A DNA stretch of 43,143 nt from CAZSMK01 sp964608095 (GCA_964608095.1 CAZSMK010000140.1:1-43143); one strand, 5' to 3'. Shown: positions 32,654 to 42,551, numbered from the stretch's first letter. The notes: generated from the sequence alone by a model not told the origin. Made by a program: numbers and translations.

Positions 32654-35600
32654 TTAAATACCCAGAATTCTCGAGAAGATTTCCCGATTGCGTTTGAGTG
32701 TGGAGTGAAACCGCTTCTGGAGTTCGCCAGATGAAGAGATGACGGGACTCATTGCGAACGCCAATCTTTGAATAAGGTCTTGATCGGCGGGGAAAAAGTC
32801 CACACTCTTACCGTGTAAAAGACGTTGGCGCGATTCAATAAGACGGAGAAAATAATAATTTTCTTTCAAGACGGTTGAATCTTCTCTGGATAAAAGTCCC
32901 AGAGCCGTCAATCTCTTTATAGCGTCAATTGTACTTGTAGTGAAGATATCGGAATGATCTACGCAATGTTTAAGTTGAAGGTATTGAACAGTGAATTCGA
33001 TTCCGACAAGTCCGCCATAGCCTCGCTTGAAGTCCGCTGCCGCCCGAGGGGGTAAAGATTGAACACTCTCTTCAAGTCTACCACGCATCTCAACGATATG
33101 TCGCTGCAACTCTTCACAAGGGACTTTCTGCATGCGTTCCTGGATGATTCTCGAGATTTCCCGGTGAAGTTGCTCGGCGCGGGTGGTATTCCCACCAACG
33201 AGGCGCGCTTTAAGAAAGGATTGAAGTTCCCACAAGTGTGCCTCGTGTTTGTAATATCTGAGGAAGCAGTCGGTGGTGCATACTAATTCGCCGCTCGATC
33301 CTTCCGGTCGAAGGCGCATGTCTATCTTGTAGAGTGTTCCATCGGGTGTGACATTCTCCATTTCACTTCCGATTGTTTCGACAATGCGCGAAAAGAACAC
33401 CTTATTTTCAATTTTAGTGGTTCCATTGGTTGTCCCCTCTCCCTCCATCACAGCAACAAGGTCAAGGTCTGAGAAATAGTTGATCTCATATCCGCCGAAT
33501 CCGCCGAATGCGAACAAGAAAAACGTTGCTGCTTCACCGGTTTTTTCATTGATAGGTGTTCCATATTTATCGTGTAATTCTGTGCTGATTGCGCTTGAAA
33601 CCTTTTTGAGAACAAATTCCGCAAGGTCAGTGAGACTGCAGGATATTTCTTGAGGGTTTGTAGAACACACAAGGTCATAGAGCGAGGTCAGAAGACACCA
33701 GAAATTTTTGAATCGCCTTATATCGGCAAGTGACGACGGGTGGCTGGATTCAGGGATGAAGTCTGCGAAGCCTTCTTCAACCGGGCGTAATCCATGCTTT
33801 GAAAATTCTTCGAAAGAAATGACCAAAGGCTCGAAATATTCCGGATGTGAAATTAAAACTTGTGACATCGCATCGCTGGTTCCGAAAAGATGGAGAAGCC
33901 CTTCCAGGACAGCCGGTTGTTGTAATCCAAAATCATAAAAATATGCAGCTGCTTTTGATGCCGATGTAAAGTTGAGGATATTTCTGAGTGCCGCATCAGG
34001 TCGAGGCACTCTTTTGCATACCCGTAGAATTATCGGGAGGAGCTGCTCGAAATGTTTTTGTGTGGTTGCGGAACTATATACTTCCCGCGTACCGTGATGG
34101 AGTGTGTCGAGATGCTTGATCGATACAGGATCGCTAAACCGGTAAGCCTCCAGTATTTCAAACCGTTTCTCTTCGGGAATATCTCTATCAAGGAGATGTA
34201 GAGTCTCAGATGCCTCATCGGGGGATTTCTTATCAGGATGTGGATGTACGATATTTATAAACATGCGGTGAACGGAATGGCGGGTGGACTCGAGCATTGA
34301 CAGGAATTGATGAGTTGCCCCCTTACCGCTGAATCCCGCTCGAATAGCAAGTTTCTCGAGCTCTTCTTCAGATTCCGGGAGCAGATGAGTCTGGATCTCC
34401 CAAACTATTTGAAGCCTGTGTTCGACTTTACGTAAGAATGAATAACCGTCAAGAAGACAAGATGCCTCTTCATGGTTCAGTAACCCTGCCTTTTCCAGTT
34501 CTCTGATTCCTTCAAAGGTGCTCACCGTATTGAGGTTTGGAAACCGATGTGCATGGAGAATCTGCAGTGTGGAAACAATGAACTCGATTTCCCTGATACC
34601 GCCGAATCCTCTTTTGATGTCGCGCGTGCTTAACTCTTTCTCCTGGACTTCAAAATCGATTCGTTCCTTCAAATGGATAATCTCGGATTTGAAGGTAACA
34701 GGGTCTTTAGAGGCGAAGATGAACTCTTCGACCAGACGGCGAAATGCGTTACCAACATCGGTATCCCCGGCGACCGATCGGGCTTTGAGGTATGCGATAC
34801 ATTCCCAGAACCGCGCTTGTGAAAAGAAGTAGTTGGCGTAGCTTTCAATCGAGCGTGCAAGGGGACCGGAGTCACCCTCGGGTCTAAGCCTTATGTCGCA
34901 ACGGTAAAGCCTTCCCTCTTCTGTATAATCGCTGAGAAAGGTTACGATTGAGCGGGCAAGACGGCTGAAAAATTCATGATTGGATATCTTCTTGACCTGC
35001 CGGTTTTCAGGACTGATTCCTGAAGTCTCGCCTTCATCTTCATACACAAAAACCAGGTCGAGGTCGGATGAAAAATTGAGTTCACGTGCGCCGAGTTTTC
35101 CCATCGCCACCACAACAAACCCACATTGTCGGCTGCCCTTCTCTTCATCTGCGATGAGAGGTTCCCCATAGGTCTGGATATGTTTGCCCATCTCCTCTTC
35201 GAGCGCTAATTTCAGGATGACCTCAGCAAGGTCGGATAACTCCCGTGTAATATCTTCAATGGACGCCATGTCCAACAGGTCTTTTACCCCGATTCTCAAT
35301 AAGCCCCTCCGACGCATCCTGCACAATGCGTTCCGCCTTTTTACCGAATCCCTGAAGATATTCATCGACCTCTTGAACTCTTCCATCAGGTTTTCCGGGG
35401 TGAGTTCCGCAGTCAAAAAATTTTGCTGGATCAGCCAGTCGAAGTATTCAGGATTTCGAACAAGGTTATCGGAAATAAACTGCGAGAAGGAAAAGATCCG
35501 GTTGAAAAACCTGATTACATTGACGTTTTCCGATAACAAATGAAAGAGGGCGTTCCGGTCAAATGCAACCCGAAGAAAGCGTTCCCAATTATTCAACGCC

Positions 35601-35842
35601 ATATCAGGGTCGCCGAAATGGTCTATGCTTTTGAAAAGTAAAGGGATGAAACGTACGAAAGAATCGAGTGCAAGGTCATCCTCAGCAAGGTTTTGAATAT
35701 TTTTGGTTGCACGTGTTAAATTGTTGAAACCATGCGCCACAAGCACCTTTTTCATAGCGCGACTATCGCCTTTGACTTTCAAGTCGAGCACAGCCTTTAT
35801 AAGATTGCGGTCATCAGGATGTTCTTTTGTGCCATTTCCCAT
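32654..35842 (-). CDS. glnE: GlnE-type bifunctional nucleotidyltransferase (glutamine synthetase adenylyltransferase)
   Basis: 1062 residues, somewhat longer than the 946-residue E. coli protein. Two nucleotidyltransferase domains are seen: AMGKLGARELNFSSDLDLVF at about 246-265 (deadenylylating half) and AFGGFGGYEINYFSDLDLVA near 775-795 (adenylylating half), each with the metal-binding D-L-D. Between and after them are the helical regulator/GlnD_UR-like domains (KRGFGGIREIEFIV, KRGYGGLVGIEFTVQYLQL). It adds and removes AMP on glutamine synthetase in nitrogen control. In the second motif the usual GKLGG is GGFGG (Lys lost). It starts three bases after the stop of the glycosyltransferase gene, so the two are translationally coupled. 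No glnA or glnB is nearby. Confidence 0.88.
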   Translation of the reverse strand: MGNGTKEHPDDRNLIKAVLDLKVKGDSRAMKKVLVAHGFNNLTRATKNIQNLAEDDLALDSFVRFIPLLFKSIDHFGDPDMALNNWERFLRVAFDRNALFHLLSENVNVIRFFNRIFSFSQFISDNLVRNPEYFDWLIQQNFLTAELTPENLMEEFKRSMNIFRDSVKRRNALCRMRRRGLLRIGVKDLLDMASIEDITRELSDLAEVILKLALEEEMGKHIQTYGEPLIADEEKGSRQCGFVVVAMGKLGARELNFSSDLDLVFVYEDEGETSGISPENRQVKKISNHEFFSRLARSIVTFLSDYTEEGRLYRCDIRLRPEGDSGPLARSIESYANYFFSQARFWECIAYLKARSVAGDTDVGNAFRRLVEEFIFASKDPVTFKSEIIHLKERIDFEVQEKELSTRDIKRGFGGIREIEFIVSTLQILHAHRFPNLNTVSTFEGIRELEKAGLLNHEEASCLLDGYSFLRKVEHRLQIVWEIQTHLLPESEEELEKLAIRAGFSGKGATHQFLSMLESTRHSVHRMFINIVHPHPDKKSPDEASETLHLLDRDIPEEKRFEILEAYRFSDPVSIKHLDTLHHGTREVYSSATTQKHFEQLLPIILRVCKRVPRPDAALRNILNFTSASKAAAYFYDFGLQQPAVLEGLLHLFGTSDAMSQVLISHPEYFEPLVISFEEFSKHGLRPVEEGFADFIPESSHPSSLADIRRFKNFWCLLTSLYDLVCSTNPQEISCSLTDLAEFVLKKVSSAISTELHDKYGTPINEKTGEAATFFLFAFGGFGGYEINYFSDLDLVAVMEGEGTTNGTTKIENKVFFSRIVETIGSEMENVTPDGTLYKIDMRLRPEGSSGELVCTTDCFLRYYKHEAHLWELQSFLKARLVGGNTTRAEQLHREISRIIQERMQKVPCEELQRHIVEMRGRLEESVQSLPPRAAADFKRGYGGLVGIEFTVQYLQLKHCVDHSDIFTTSTIDAIKRLTALGLLSREDSTVLKENYYFLRLIESRQRLLHGKSVDFFPADQDLIQRLAFAMSPVISSSGELQKRFHSTLKRNREIFSRILGI

Positions 35843-35845
35843 TTC

Positions 35846-36751
35846 TTAAAGAACCAGTTTACGGTGATAAAGGCTCCCTCTTATCTTTCCCGTGATGATA
35901 CCAAGATTCGCGACAAAGTCATACAGCGGGATTCTTCGCTTGAACTCGTCTTTCTCGACAATCAGGGAATAAGGGAGTTTAAAGAACGCTTTCATAAGCC
36001 ATACGTAGTATCTTGTGTCTATCCAGTAACGCCGATTAAAGCGCTCGTGGTGTTTTGCAAACAGGCTGACGTTGCTGAAACCATATCCGTACGTTTGTGT
36101 GAAAAGCAGGGACAACGAGCTACGATGTTTATGCCAGACGATAGCATCCGGTGCATATCCTATAGTAAAGCCTGCCCATTGCATTCGCCAGCAGAAGTCT
36201 GCGTCCTCGCCGGTGACGGGTAAATGTTCATCGTCGAACAATCCGACTTCATCGAATACTTTTTTTCGTATGGCCAGGTTGGCAGTAAGGGCAAAAGGAG
36301 GAGAACAGCATCTGCCGGATTCAAGCATCTTTTCCTGGTCTACAATCCTGCGGAAATCTATATAACGCTCGACAGGTGAATTCGGTTCGGAAAGTAATGC
36401 GCCTGCCACTGCGCCAGTATGTGCATCCTCGTTGAATTTTGCCATCAAACATGAAAGCCAGTCTTGTTTTGCAACGCAATCTGCATCGATAAAGGCAATG
36501 ATATCGCCTGTTGCGTTGCGGACGCCGGTATTGCGTGCACACGCTCGGTTTCGGCGTGCTTCGTATATATACTTGACCGGAAAAGAGCGGATAATGTCCG
36601 GTGTGCTGTCCGTCGAGCCATTATCGACCACGAGCACCTCTTGTGCCATCGTGTCGATTCTCTGGGCAGTTATACTTTCGAGACAAGGGTGAAGGGTTTG
36701 TTCACCGTTATAAACAATAACAACGATTGAAATCTTTAGGGCATTGTTCAT
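35846..36751 (-). CDS. Family 2 glycosyltransferase
   Basis: 301 residues, GT-A fold. ISIVVIVYNGEQTLHPCLES at the N-terminus, VDNGSTDST, then the metal-binding DxD IIAFIDADCVA, and the acceptor-side TGEDADFCWRMQWAGF typical of rhamnosyl- and related inverting transferases; YAPDAIVWHKH closes the core. No membrane segments except a weak C-terminal amphipathic part. It transfers a sugar from a nucleotide donor, probably to a cell-surface glycan. It is upstream of and coupled to glnE with a three-base gap, a pairing without an obvious functional link. Confidence 0.88.
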   Translation of the reverse strand: MNNALKISIVVIVYNGEQTLHPCLESITAQRIDTMAQEVLVVDNGSTDSTPDIIRSFPVKYIYEARRNRACARNTGVRNATGDIIAFIDADCVAKQDWLSCLMAKFNEDAHTGAVAGALLSEPNSPVERYIDFRRIVDQEKMLESGRCCSPPFALTANLAIRKKVFDEVGLFDDEHLPVTGEDADFCWRMQWAGFTIGYAPDAIVWHKHRSSLSLLFTQTYGYGFSNVSLFAKHHERFNRRYWIDTRYYVWLMKAFFKLPYSLIVEKDEFKRRIPLYDFVANLGIITGKIRGSLYHRKLVL

Positions 36752-36833
36752 AAACGAGAGTGGTTACTTTGTCCTGCATACAAACTTAATCTTAGATTCT
36801 ATTTCTTATGAATGTAGAACCGGGAAAAGCCAA

Positions 36834-37295
36834 CTACGTCTCGGTCATTTCATCGAGAAGTTGGATAATCTCTTCTCCGTATTTATATATCTTCTTCTTG
36901 CTGACACCTGCGATTCGTAAAAAGTCTTCAAGGGAGCGAGGATGAATTTTTACAAGTGCTTTGAGGTGCGAGGAATGGAAGACCCGGTAAGGAGGTATAT
37001 TCTCTTCGCGTGCCTTCATATCACGCCATCCTCTCAACTGCATGTAAATCTCTTCCTCATCGGGCGTAAGTGGTTCCGAGGTATCGAAGCTTATCCGTTC
37101 AAGCGCCTCTTTTTCCGCCTCCTCTATCTCCTCGTATACTATAAGAATAGTCCAGAATTTCTCGGGCGGTGCATGGATAACGGATGATTGCACGTCCACC
37201 ACCTTCACCGATTCGAGAAAATCGTTCACAAGACTCTCATCCTCTGCCTGGAACTCTTCCGTTAACCTTACTTTGAATATTTTTACTTTAAGCAT
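36834..37295 (-). CDS. HRDC-domain protein
   Basis: 153 residues. The C-terminal 80 (IYMQLRGWRDMKAREENIPPYRVFHSSHLKALVKIHPRSLEDFLRIAGVSKKKIYKYGEEIIQLL as read in pieces) is a clear HRDC domain, a helical nucleic-acid-binding module found at the ends of RecQ and RNase D. The N-terminal 65 residues (KIFKVRLTEEFQAED, WTILIVYEE) are a small alpha/beta unit I have seen only in stand-alone HRDC proteins. There is no helicase or nuclease part. Its ATG directly follows the TAA of the PEGA gene (TAAATG), so the two are co-translated. Confidence 0.8.
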   Translation of the reverse strand: MLKVKIFKVRLTEEFQAEDESLVNDFLESVKVVDVQSSVIHAPPEKFWTILIVYEEIEEAEKEALERISFDTSEPLTPDEEEIYMQLRGWRDMKAREENIPPYRVFHSSHLKALVKIHPRSLEDFLRIAGVSKKKIYKYGEEIIQLLDEMTET

Positions 37296-37649
37296 TTAAA
37301 GCTCTTCCACGGGAGTTAGAATATAATGACGGTATTTTGTATCATAGATCGGAAAGGGCAGCGCCTCCATCAACAGGTCAAACGGCATGTAGAACCAGAC
37401 CGGGGCATGAAACCGTTCTTGGGTAACGATTCTTTCGTACCCTTCTTTTTCCACCTCTACATCATAGAACCAATACCAGATGATAGGGATAGTGAGGGGA
37501 GTTCTGCCGCGGTAGGTGTTCTTAAAGGTCACGTCAGCTTGAGGCGGATCAGACGTAATTATTACGCGCGAACGAATACACCCAAGCGTGGCGATCACTA
37601 TGATCAAAGCAGCACATATTCCCATAAGCCTTTTTTGATTTTTTTCCAT
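37296..37649 (-). CDS. PEGA-domain lipoprotein
   Basis: 117 residues. Lipoprotein signal with lipobox TLGC (residues 21-24), then a PEGA beta-sandwich: RVIITSDPPQADVTFKNTYR, GRTPLTIPI, FYDVEVEKEGYERI. PEGA domains are thought to bind surface glycans or other ligands outside the inner membrane. The C-terminal AALPFPIYDTKYRHYIL-like tail is unrecognised. GAGGAG precedes the ATG. It is coupled to the HRDC gene and lies 44 bases after mfd's end on the same strand; the grouping with DNA-related genes is unexplained. Confidence 0.8.
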   Translation of the reverse strand: MEKNQKRLMGICAALIIVIATLGCIRSRVIITSDPPQADVTFKNTYRGRTPLTIPIIWYWFYDVEVEKEGYERIVTQERFHAPVWFYMPFDLLMEALPFPIYDTKYRHYILTPVEEL

Positions 37650-37693
37650 AACCTCTTCTCCTCAAAATGCTAATCCGAAAATTAGGACATTTT

Positions 37694-40600
37694 CTACGCA
37701 ACTGGCAAGGAATTTTTTGTCTTATTCACCTCAGATGTACTTATCGGCTCTGCTGTTTTCAACGTTGAGCTGAGTAGCGAGTATAAAACTTTGATAACTC
37801 TCCTCGGTTTTTTGTTCTTACCGACCACGGTCACGGAAAGACGGGTATCATCCTCTTTCCTCACGCGTACCTTCACTTTAACATCGCTTTCCTGGATGAT
37901 TCTGAACAGGTCGTCCGCCGTGTCGGTTGTAACGAGCACAAATCTATCGCCTGATTGATAAATGCTCTTGATGCCGAGTGTGCGCGAGAGAATGCGCAAC
38001 CTTGAAATCATGAGTAAATTGATTACGGGTGCAGGAATCCTCCCGTAGCGGTCTCTTATTTCATCCTTGATATCTGAAATTTCCCTGAGGTCGCGGGCTT
38101 GTGCAAGACGTTTGTAAATACCTATACGCAGGGACTCTACACCTACATAATGTGTAGGGAGAAACGCATCGACCTCGAGCTTGATCTCGACCGGTCGATC
38201 CGTATCTTCGACAATTTCACCTCTTAACCTTCGCACCGTTTCTTCAAGCAGCTTACAATACAAATCGAACCCTATACTTACAATGCACCCATGCTGTTCT
38301 TTGCCGAGCAGATTCCCTGCGCCGCGGATTTCAAGGTCCCGCATTGCCAGATTAAAACCTGAACCCAACTCGGTGAATTCCTCGATTGCGGCAAGACGCC
38401 GTACCGCCGTCTCTGTTACCGGTACTCCTTTTGGCAGCACCATATAGGCGTATGCCTGCCGAATATCGCGACCGATCCTGCCCCTTAGTTGATAAAGTTG
38501 CGCAAGACCAAACGCATCTGCACGGTTGATGATAATTGTATTGACGTTGGATATATCGAGTCCATTCTCGATAATGGTGGTCGATAAGAGGACATCAAAG
38601 CGCTTTTCTATGAAGTCGAGCATCACCTTCTCGAGTTCTCGTTCCCGCATTCTTCCATGAGCGACGGCAAGACGGACATCCGGCAGAATGTCCTGCAGTT
38701 TCTGAGCGATTTTATGAATGTTGTCTATTCTGTTATGCACAAAGTAAATCTGTCCGCCACGGTTGATTTCACGAAGTATCGCTTCTTTGATAAGTTCCGG
38801 TTCGAAATGAATGATCTTGGTTTTGATGGGCAATCTTCCCGCGGGCGGCGTATTTATTATGCTCAGGTCTCTCAACCCACTCAGCGCCATATACAAGGTT
38901 CTCGGTATTGGAGTGGCGGTTAAGGTGAGGAAATCCACGCTCGCACGCAGCTTTTTGAGTTTCTCTTTATGGCGGACACCGAAACGTTGCTCTTCATCAA
39001 CAATAACGAGTCCAAGGTCGCTGAACTCGACATCGTCCGACAGGAGTCGATGAGTCCCGATGATGACGGATATTTCGCCATATTTAAGACGATGCAGGAT
39101 TGCTTTTTGCTGTTGACGCGTCCTGAACCTGCTCAGCATATCTACGGTTACATCGAAACTGGCAAATCGTTCGGAAAACGTTCGATAATGTTGTTGTGCA
39201 AGAATGGTCGTGGGACATAGCAGGGCGACCTGCTTTCCTTCCCGGACAACTTTATGTGCAGCCCGAATCGCCACTTCTGTTTTTCCATAGCCTACATCGC
39301 CGCAGAGTAATCGGTCCATCGGTTTGGGTTCTTTTAAGTCCTTTTTGACTTCTTCTATCGCCTGGATCTGATCAGGCGTTTCATCGAACGGAAAAGTCGC
39401 TTCGAATTCCGTCTGCCACACGGTATCCTCGGAAAAACTCTGCCCTTTGGCTATAGACCGATGCGCATAAATTTCCAACAGTTCCTTTGCCATTTTTTCG
39501 ATTGCTTCGCGCGTCTTCTTCTTTCGCGTCAACCAGCGTTTGCTCCCGAGCTTGTCGAGAGCCGGCTCCAGTCCTTCAACCCCTGAGTATTTCTGAATGT
39601 ACTGAATCTTGTCTACCGGCACCAGGAGCTTATCGTTGTCAAGATATTCGATCTCGAGGAGGTCAATTCTTTTTTCGTCAATGACCTGTTGGCGAATGCC
39701 GCGGAACTGCCCGATACCGTGATCGACATGGACGACATAGTCACCGCGCCTGATTTCGTCGGCGCCCACAACGGGAATGCCTTTGTAAAACCTTCTGAAG
39801 ATATGGCGTTTCTTGTACCGCCCGAAAATCTCCCTGTCCGTAAGAAATACAAGCTTGAGCGAGGGGAGTATAAAGCCGTCATGAAGATCGCCTATGGTAA
39901 GGCTGATATAGGTTTCCGGAGACTTTTTGCGAAATTCCACGTAATGCGTATCACTCTTTTTGTCAGGGTGTGGTGGCTCGGCGGCTGCCGGCAGATCGTG
40001 TTGATGTAGAATCTCTTCCAGCCTCCATGCCTGTCCCACATTGTCGCACGATATGTTTATCAGGTATCCTGTAGATAATTTTTCTTTCAGGAATGCTATA
40101 TATGACTCGACATTACTGGACATTCCCTCAAATATCCGTGTTTTGAAGTCAATGACCCTGTCATCTTCTTTTTTGGCTTCTATAGCAATCGGCTGATGTA
40201 GTATTCGGCGGAATTGGTTGAGCGACTCGTTTAATTCGGCTTGACGACAGAACAGTTTGTCAGGTTTCTTTATTTTTGTGGATTCCTTCTTTGCACATGC
40301 TTGCGCAAATCCCTGCTCTATCTTTATCCAGTAGTCCTCGACGCTCTCTTCGACATGTTCCGGGTCGAAGAGAAAGAGAGTCGACTCATGTGGAAGCCAC
40401 TCGAGGAATGAACGAATCTTCTCTTTTTCTAATGCGCAGAGAAGAAGTGCAGTCTCTTTTGCAGGAAGAATGGTAACCTGCGTGAGGTCATCTTTCGTAC
40501 GGAGCGAACGTTGAGAGTAGACGTCGAAATAACGTATTGATTCCACCTCGTCTCCGAATAGGTCAAGACGGAGCGCCCTCTCCAGATTCGGGGGATATAT

Positions 40601-41173
40601 ATCTATAATGCCGCCCCGGACGGCGAATTCCCCCCTGCTTTCAACCATGCTCGTTTGTTCATATCCCGCCTCGAGTAAAATCTCGATGAACCTATCAATG
40701 TCAATTGTGTGGTTTTTCCGAACCGGCTGGATAAGTTCCGCAAAGAAATCAGCAGAAAAAATCTTGTGAGCCAATGCCCTCACAGGTACGGCGATTACAG
40801 GAGGTGATTTTGTCTTATCGCGTGAATAGTCATGAAGAGCATACAGGGCATCGAGGTGTTTCGCTCGTACTTCGAGAGGCGGTTCACCGGTATCGAACGG
40901 TAACGTTTCCCATTGCGAGAAATGAAATGCGCGTTCCTCGCCGATAAAATATCTCAGCGCGTCGTATATCTCCTGGACTATCTCTTCGTCGGAGGCGACT
41001 GCAACTACCGGCGCGTTAATCGTATCGGCAAGAGCGCTGCAGAAGAGTCCTGTCGAAGATGGAGTCAATGCCTGTACCTTAACGGAGTTGGACAGGTCGC
41101 GCAAAAGATCGATGTTCGGCAACGCTCCTTGCGTTATACTTTTTTGCCATATTTTCTGCAATTTTGAAAGCAT
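37694..41173 (-). CDS. mfd: Transcription-repair coupling factor Mfd
   Basis: 1159 residues, typical length. Order: UvrB-homology N-terminal part (about 1-330, with EVRAKHLDALYALHDY and GGIIDIYPPN), RNA-polymerase interaction/CarD-like domain (GDYVVHVDHGIGQFRG, about 470-540), SF2 translocase with Walker A LLCGDVGYGKTEVA, DEEQ box VIVDEEQRFGV, motif III TATPIPRTLYM, motif VI QLRGRIGRD, and the TRG region after it, then the C-terminal UvrA-masking domain (IKLEVDAFLPTHYV). It dislodges RNA polymerase stalled at DNA lesions and recruits UvrA. It has only a weak ribosome site before ATG 41173. Confidence 0.95.
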   Translation of the reverse strand: MLSKLQKIWQKSITQGALPNIDLLRDLSNSVKVQALTPSSTGLFCSALADTINAPVVAVASDEEIVQEIYDALRYFIGEERAFHFSQWETLPFDTGEPPLEVRAKHLDALYALHDYSRDKTKSPPVIAVPVRALAHKIFSADFFAELIQPVRKNHTIDIDRFIEILLEAGYEQTSMVESRGEFAVRGGIIDIYPPNLERALRLDLFGDEVESIRYFDVYSQRSLRTKDDLTQVTILPAKETALLLCALEKEKIRSFLEWLPHESTLFLFDPEHVEESVEDYWIKIEQGFAQACAKKESTKIKKPDKLFCRQAELNESLNQFRRILHQPIAIEAKKEDDRVIDFKTRIFEGMSSNVESYIAFLKEKLSTGYLINISCDNVGQAWRLEEILHQHDLPAAAEPPHPDKKSDTHYVEFRKKSPETYISLTIGDLHDGFILPSLKLVFLTDREIFGRYKKRHIFRRFYKGIPVVGADEIRRGDYVVHVDHGIGQFRGIRQQVIDEKRIDLLEIEYLDNDKLLVPVDKIQYIQKYSGVEGLEPALDKLGSKRWLTRKKKTREAIEKMAKELLEIYAHRSIAKGQSFSEDTVWQTEFEATFPFDETPDQIQAIEEVKKDLKEPKPMDRLLCGDVGYGKTEVAIRAAHKVVREGKQVALLCPTTILAQQHYRTFSERFASFDVTVDMLSRFRTRQQQKAILHRLKYGEISVIIGTHRLLSDDVEFSDLGLVIVDEEQRFGVRHKEKLKKLRASVDFLTLTATPIPRTLYMALSGLRDLSIINTPPAGRLPIKTKIIHFEPELIKEAILREINRGGQIYFVHNRIDNIHKIAQKLQDILPDVRLAVAHGRMRERELEKVMLDFIEKRFDVLLSTTIIENGLDISNVNTIIINRADAFGLAQLYQLRGRIGRDIRQAYAYMVLPKGVPVTETAVRRLAAIEEFTELGSGFNLAMRDLEIRGAGNLLGKEQHGCIVSIGFDLYCKLLEETVRRLRGEIVEDTDRPVEIKLEVDAFLPTHYVGVESLRIGIYKRLAQARDLREISDIKDEIRDRYGRIPAPVINLLMISRLRILSRTLGIKSIYQSGDRFVLVTTDTADDLFRIIQESDVKVKVRVRKEDDTRLSVTVVGKNKKPRRVIKVLYSLLSSTLKTAEPISTSEVNKTKNSLPVA

Positions 41174-41271
41174 ACAAAAAACGTAGTGACCTATTCAGGT
41201 CGTGGAAAAATTCAATATCCTCAAAGCGGACAGTAAGTACCATTATAAGAAACATTTCCACCCCACTTCAA

Positions 41272-41307
41272 CAAAAATAGCGGGGTCAGACCTTCAGTTT
41301 ACAGTTT
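41272..41307 (+). repeat. Left inverted REP-like end
   Basis: CAAAAATAGCGGGGTCAGAC opens the repeat; it continues to TTTACAGTTT. Reverse complement is at 42428-42463. Confidence 0.75.
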
Positions 41308-41422
41308 AGTTATAACAGGGTTGGTATAATTTTTTACTTTACTTAATTGCTTGTATTATTTTATGATAATATACTTTTTGCAAATGGCAAAAATTTACGC
41401 CCTGAAAGGAGGATTTGTTACA

Positions 41423-42400
41423 TTGAGTAGACCACTCCGCATAACATTTTCCAATGCCCTCTATCATGTTATGGCACGGGGTTTGGATGGGCGCGATATC
41501 TATACAGATGGCCGTGAGTACCGTCACTTCGAAGAATTGTTGAAGGAAGCATCCGAAACCTTCTCCATTGACTACTATGCCTACTGCTTGATGCCCAATC
41601 ATTATCATCTCTTCCTGTGTACCGGTAAAGCGAATCTTCCACAGTTCATGCAATGGCTCAACGCATCATACAGTATATGGTTTAACCATCGTCATGACCG
41701 CCGAGGGCATTTTTTTCAGGGTCGCTACAAGGCAGTGGTGGTGGAAGGAGACGCATATTTTTCTGAGGTCAGCAGGTATATTCACCTCAATCCTGTCCGG
41801 AAAAGATTGGTCGAGCACCCCGAGGAATGGCGGTGGAGCAGTTATAGAGGATATATAGACGAGCGTCATCAGGTAAGGTGGATTAAGTATGAGGGGATTC
41901 TTCAAAATGTCCACACCGACACGAAAAGAGCTCGGCGCTATTACCGTGATTTTATCGAATCCGCCATTGGTCAAGAATTGAAGCGCCCCTGGGATGATGC
42001 AGTGTATGACCTTGTTCTGGGCAGCAAAGAATATGCTGAGAAAATTATACAGTCTGCCGGCAAAGCGATTCAAACATCTGATGTCGATCTCCCTTCGCTT
42101 AAACAAGTGCGCCGGCGCTTCACAATAGAGGATGTGGTGAAGGCGGTGGCAAAGGCGGCTAATGTCCAACCGTCCGATATTATTGAGACAAGATGGCAAC
42201 GAGATAGCACTGATGCTCGAAGAACAGCAATTTATCTTTGCCGAAAATATACGATGAGGAGTCTTCGTGAAATTGGTGAAACCTTTGGCTTGAGAAGTTC
42301 CGGCGTTAATTATGTTCTCAAGCAGATGAATACCGAAATTCCACTTCTCAAGCAGGCAATACATCTGCTGGAACAACAAGGCGATGAAGCGGCGAGGTAG
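41423..42400 (+). CDS. REP-associated tyrosine transposase (Y1/HUH) with DnaA-domain-IV-like C-terminus
   Basis: 325 residues from the TTG at 41423, chosen because AAAGGAGG lies ten bases upstream and RPLRITFSNALYHVMARG is the family N-terminus. The Y1 domain (about 1-180) has the HUH metal motif in LMPNHYHLFL and the conserved HFFQGRYKAVVVEGDAYFSEVSRYIHLNPVR, whose Tyr residues include the nucleophile candidate in the last helix. These enzymes cut single-stranded REP hairpins. The C-terminal 100 residues (VVKAVAKAANVQPSDIIETR, ARRTAIYLCRKYTMRSLREIGETFGLRSSGVNYVLKQM) resemble DnaA domain IV, a DNA-binding fold. It looks intact. Confidence 0.88.
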   Translation: MSRPLRITFSNALYHVMARGLDGRDIYTDGREYRHFEELLKEASETFSIDYYAYCLMPNHYHLFLCTGKANLPQFMQWLNASYSIWFNHRHDRRGHFFQGRYKAVVVEGDAYFSEVSRYIHLNPVRKRLVEHPEEWRWSSYRGYIDERHQVRWIKYEGILQNVHTDTKRARRYYRDFIESAIGQELKRPWDDAVYDLVLGSKEYAEKIIQSAGKAIQTSDVDLPSLKQVRRRFTIEDVVKAVAKAANVQPSDIIETRWQRDSTDARRTAIYLCRKYTMRSLREIGETFGLRSSGVNYVLKQMNTEIPLLKQAIHLLEQQGDEAAR

Positions 42401-42427
42401 AATTTTTATACAACAATGTTACTACCC

Positions 42428-42463
42428 AAACTGTAAACTGAAGGTCTGACCCCTTTATTTTTG
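42428..42463 (-). repeat. Right inverted REP-like end
   Basis: Begins AAACTGTAAACTGAAGGTCT and ends in TTTATTTTTG; inverse of the left end with two mismatches. Confidence 0.75.
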
Positions 42464-42551
42464 GTTGACTCATTAGATTTTTGCCATCTATTTATTATAT
42501 TTTTGCCTTAAAAATTGAGTCGGGCAATATCTCTCATATTCTGGATAGAAG

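Larger units (their letters stand above)
41272..42463. mobile_element. REP-associated transposase element with 36-bp inverted ends
   Basis: The transposase gene is enclosed by inverted repeats: 41272-41307 and 42428-42463 match over 36 bases with two mismatches (26 of them, 41282-41307 versus 42428-42453, are perfect: GGGGTCAGACCTTCAG...). Each end holds the small palindrome GGTCAGACC. This is the layout of a RAYT gene flanked by two opposed REP sequences. Classic IS200/IS605 elements instead have subterminal hairpins and no terminal inverted repeats. Confidence 0.7.

Noticed and set aside
41666..42379. A 237-codon minus-strand frame
   Set aside because: Antisense to the transposase gene, which has the HUH motif and a good ribosome site.
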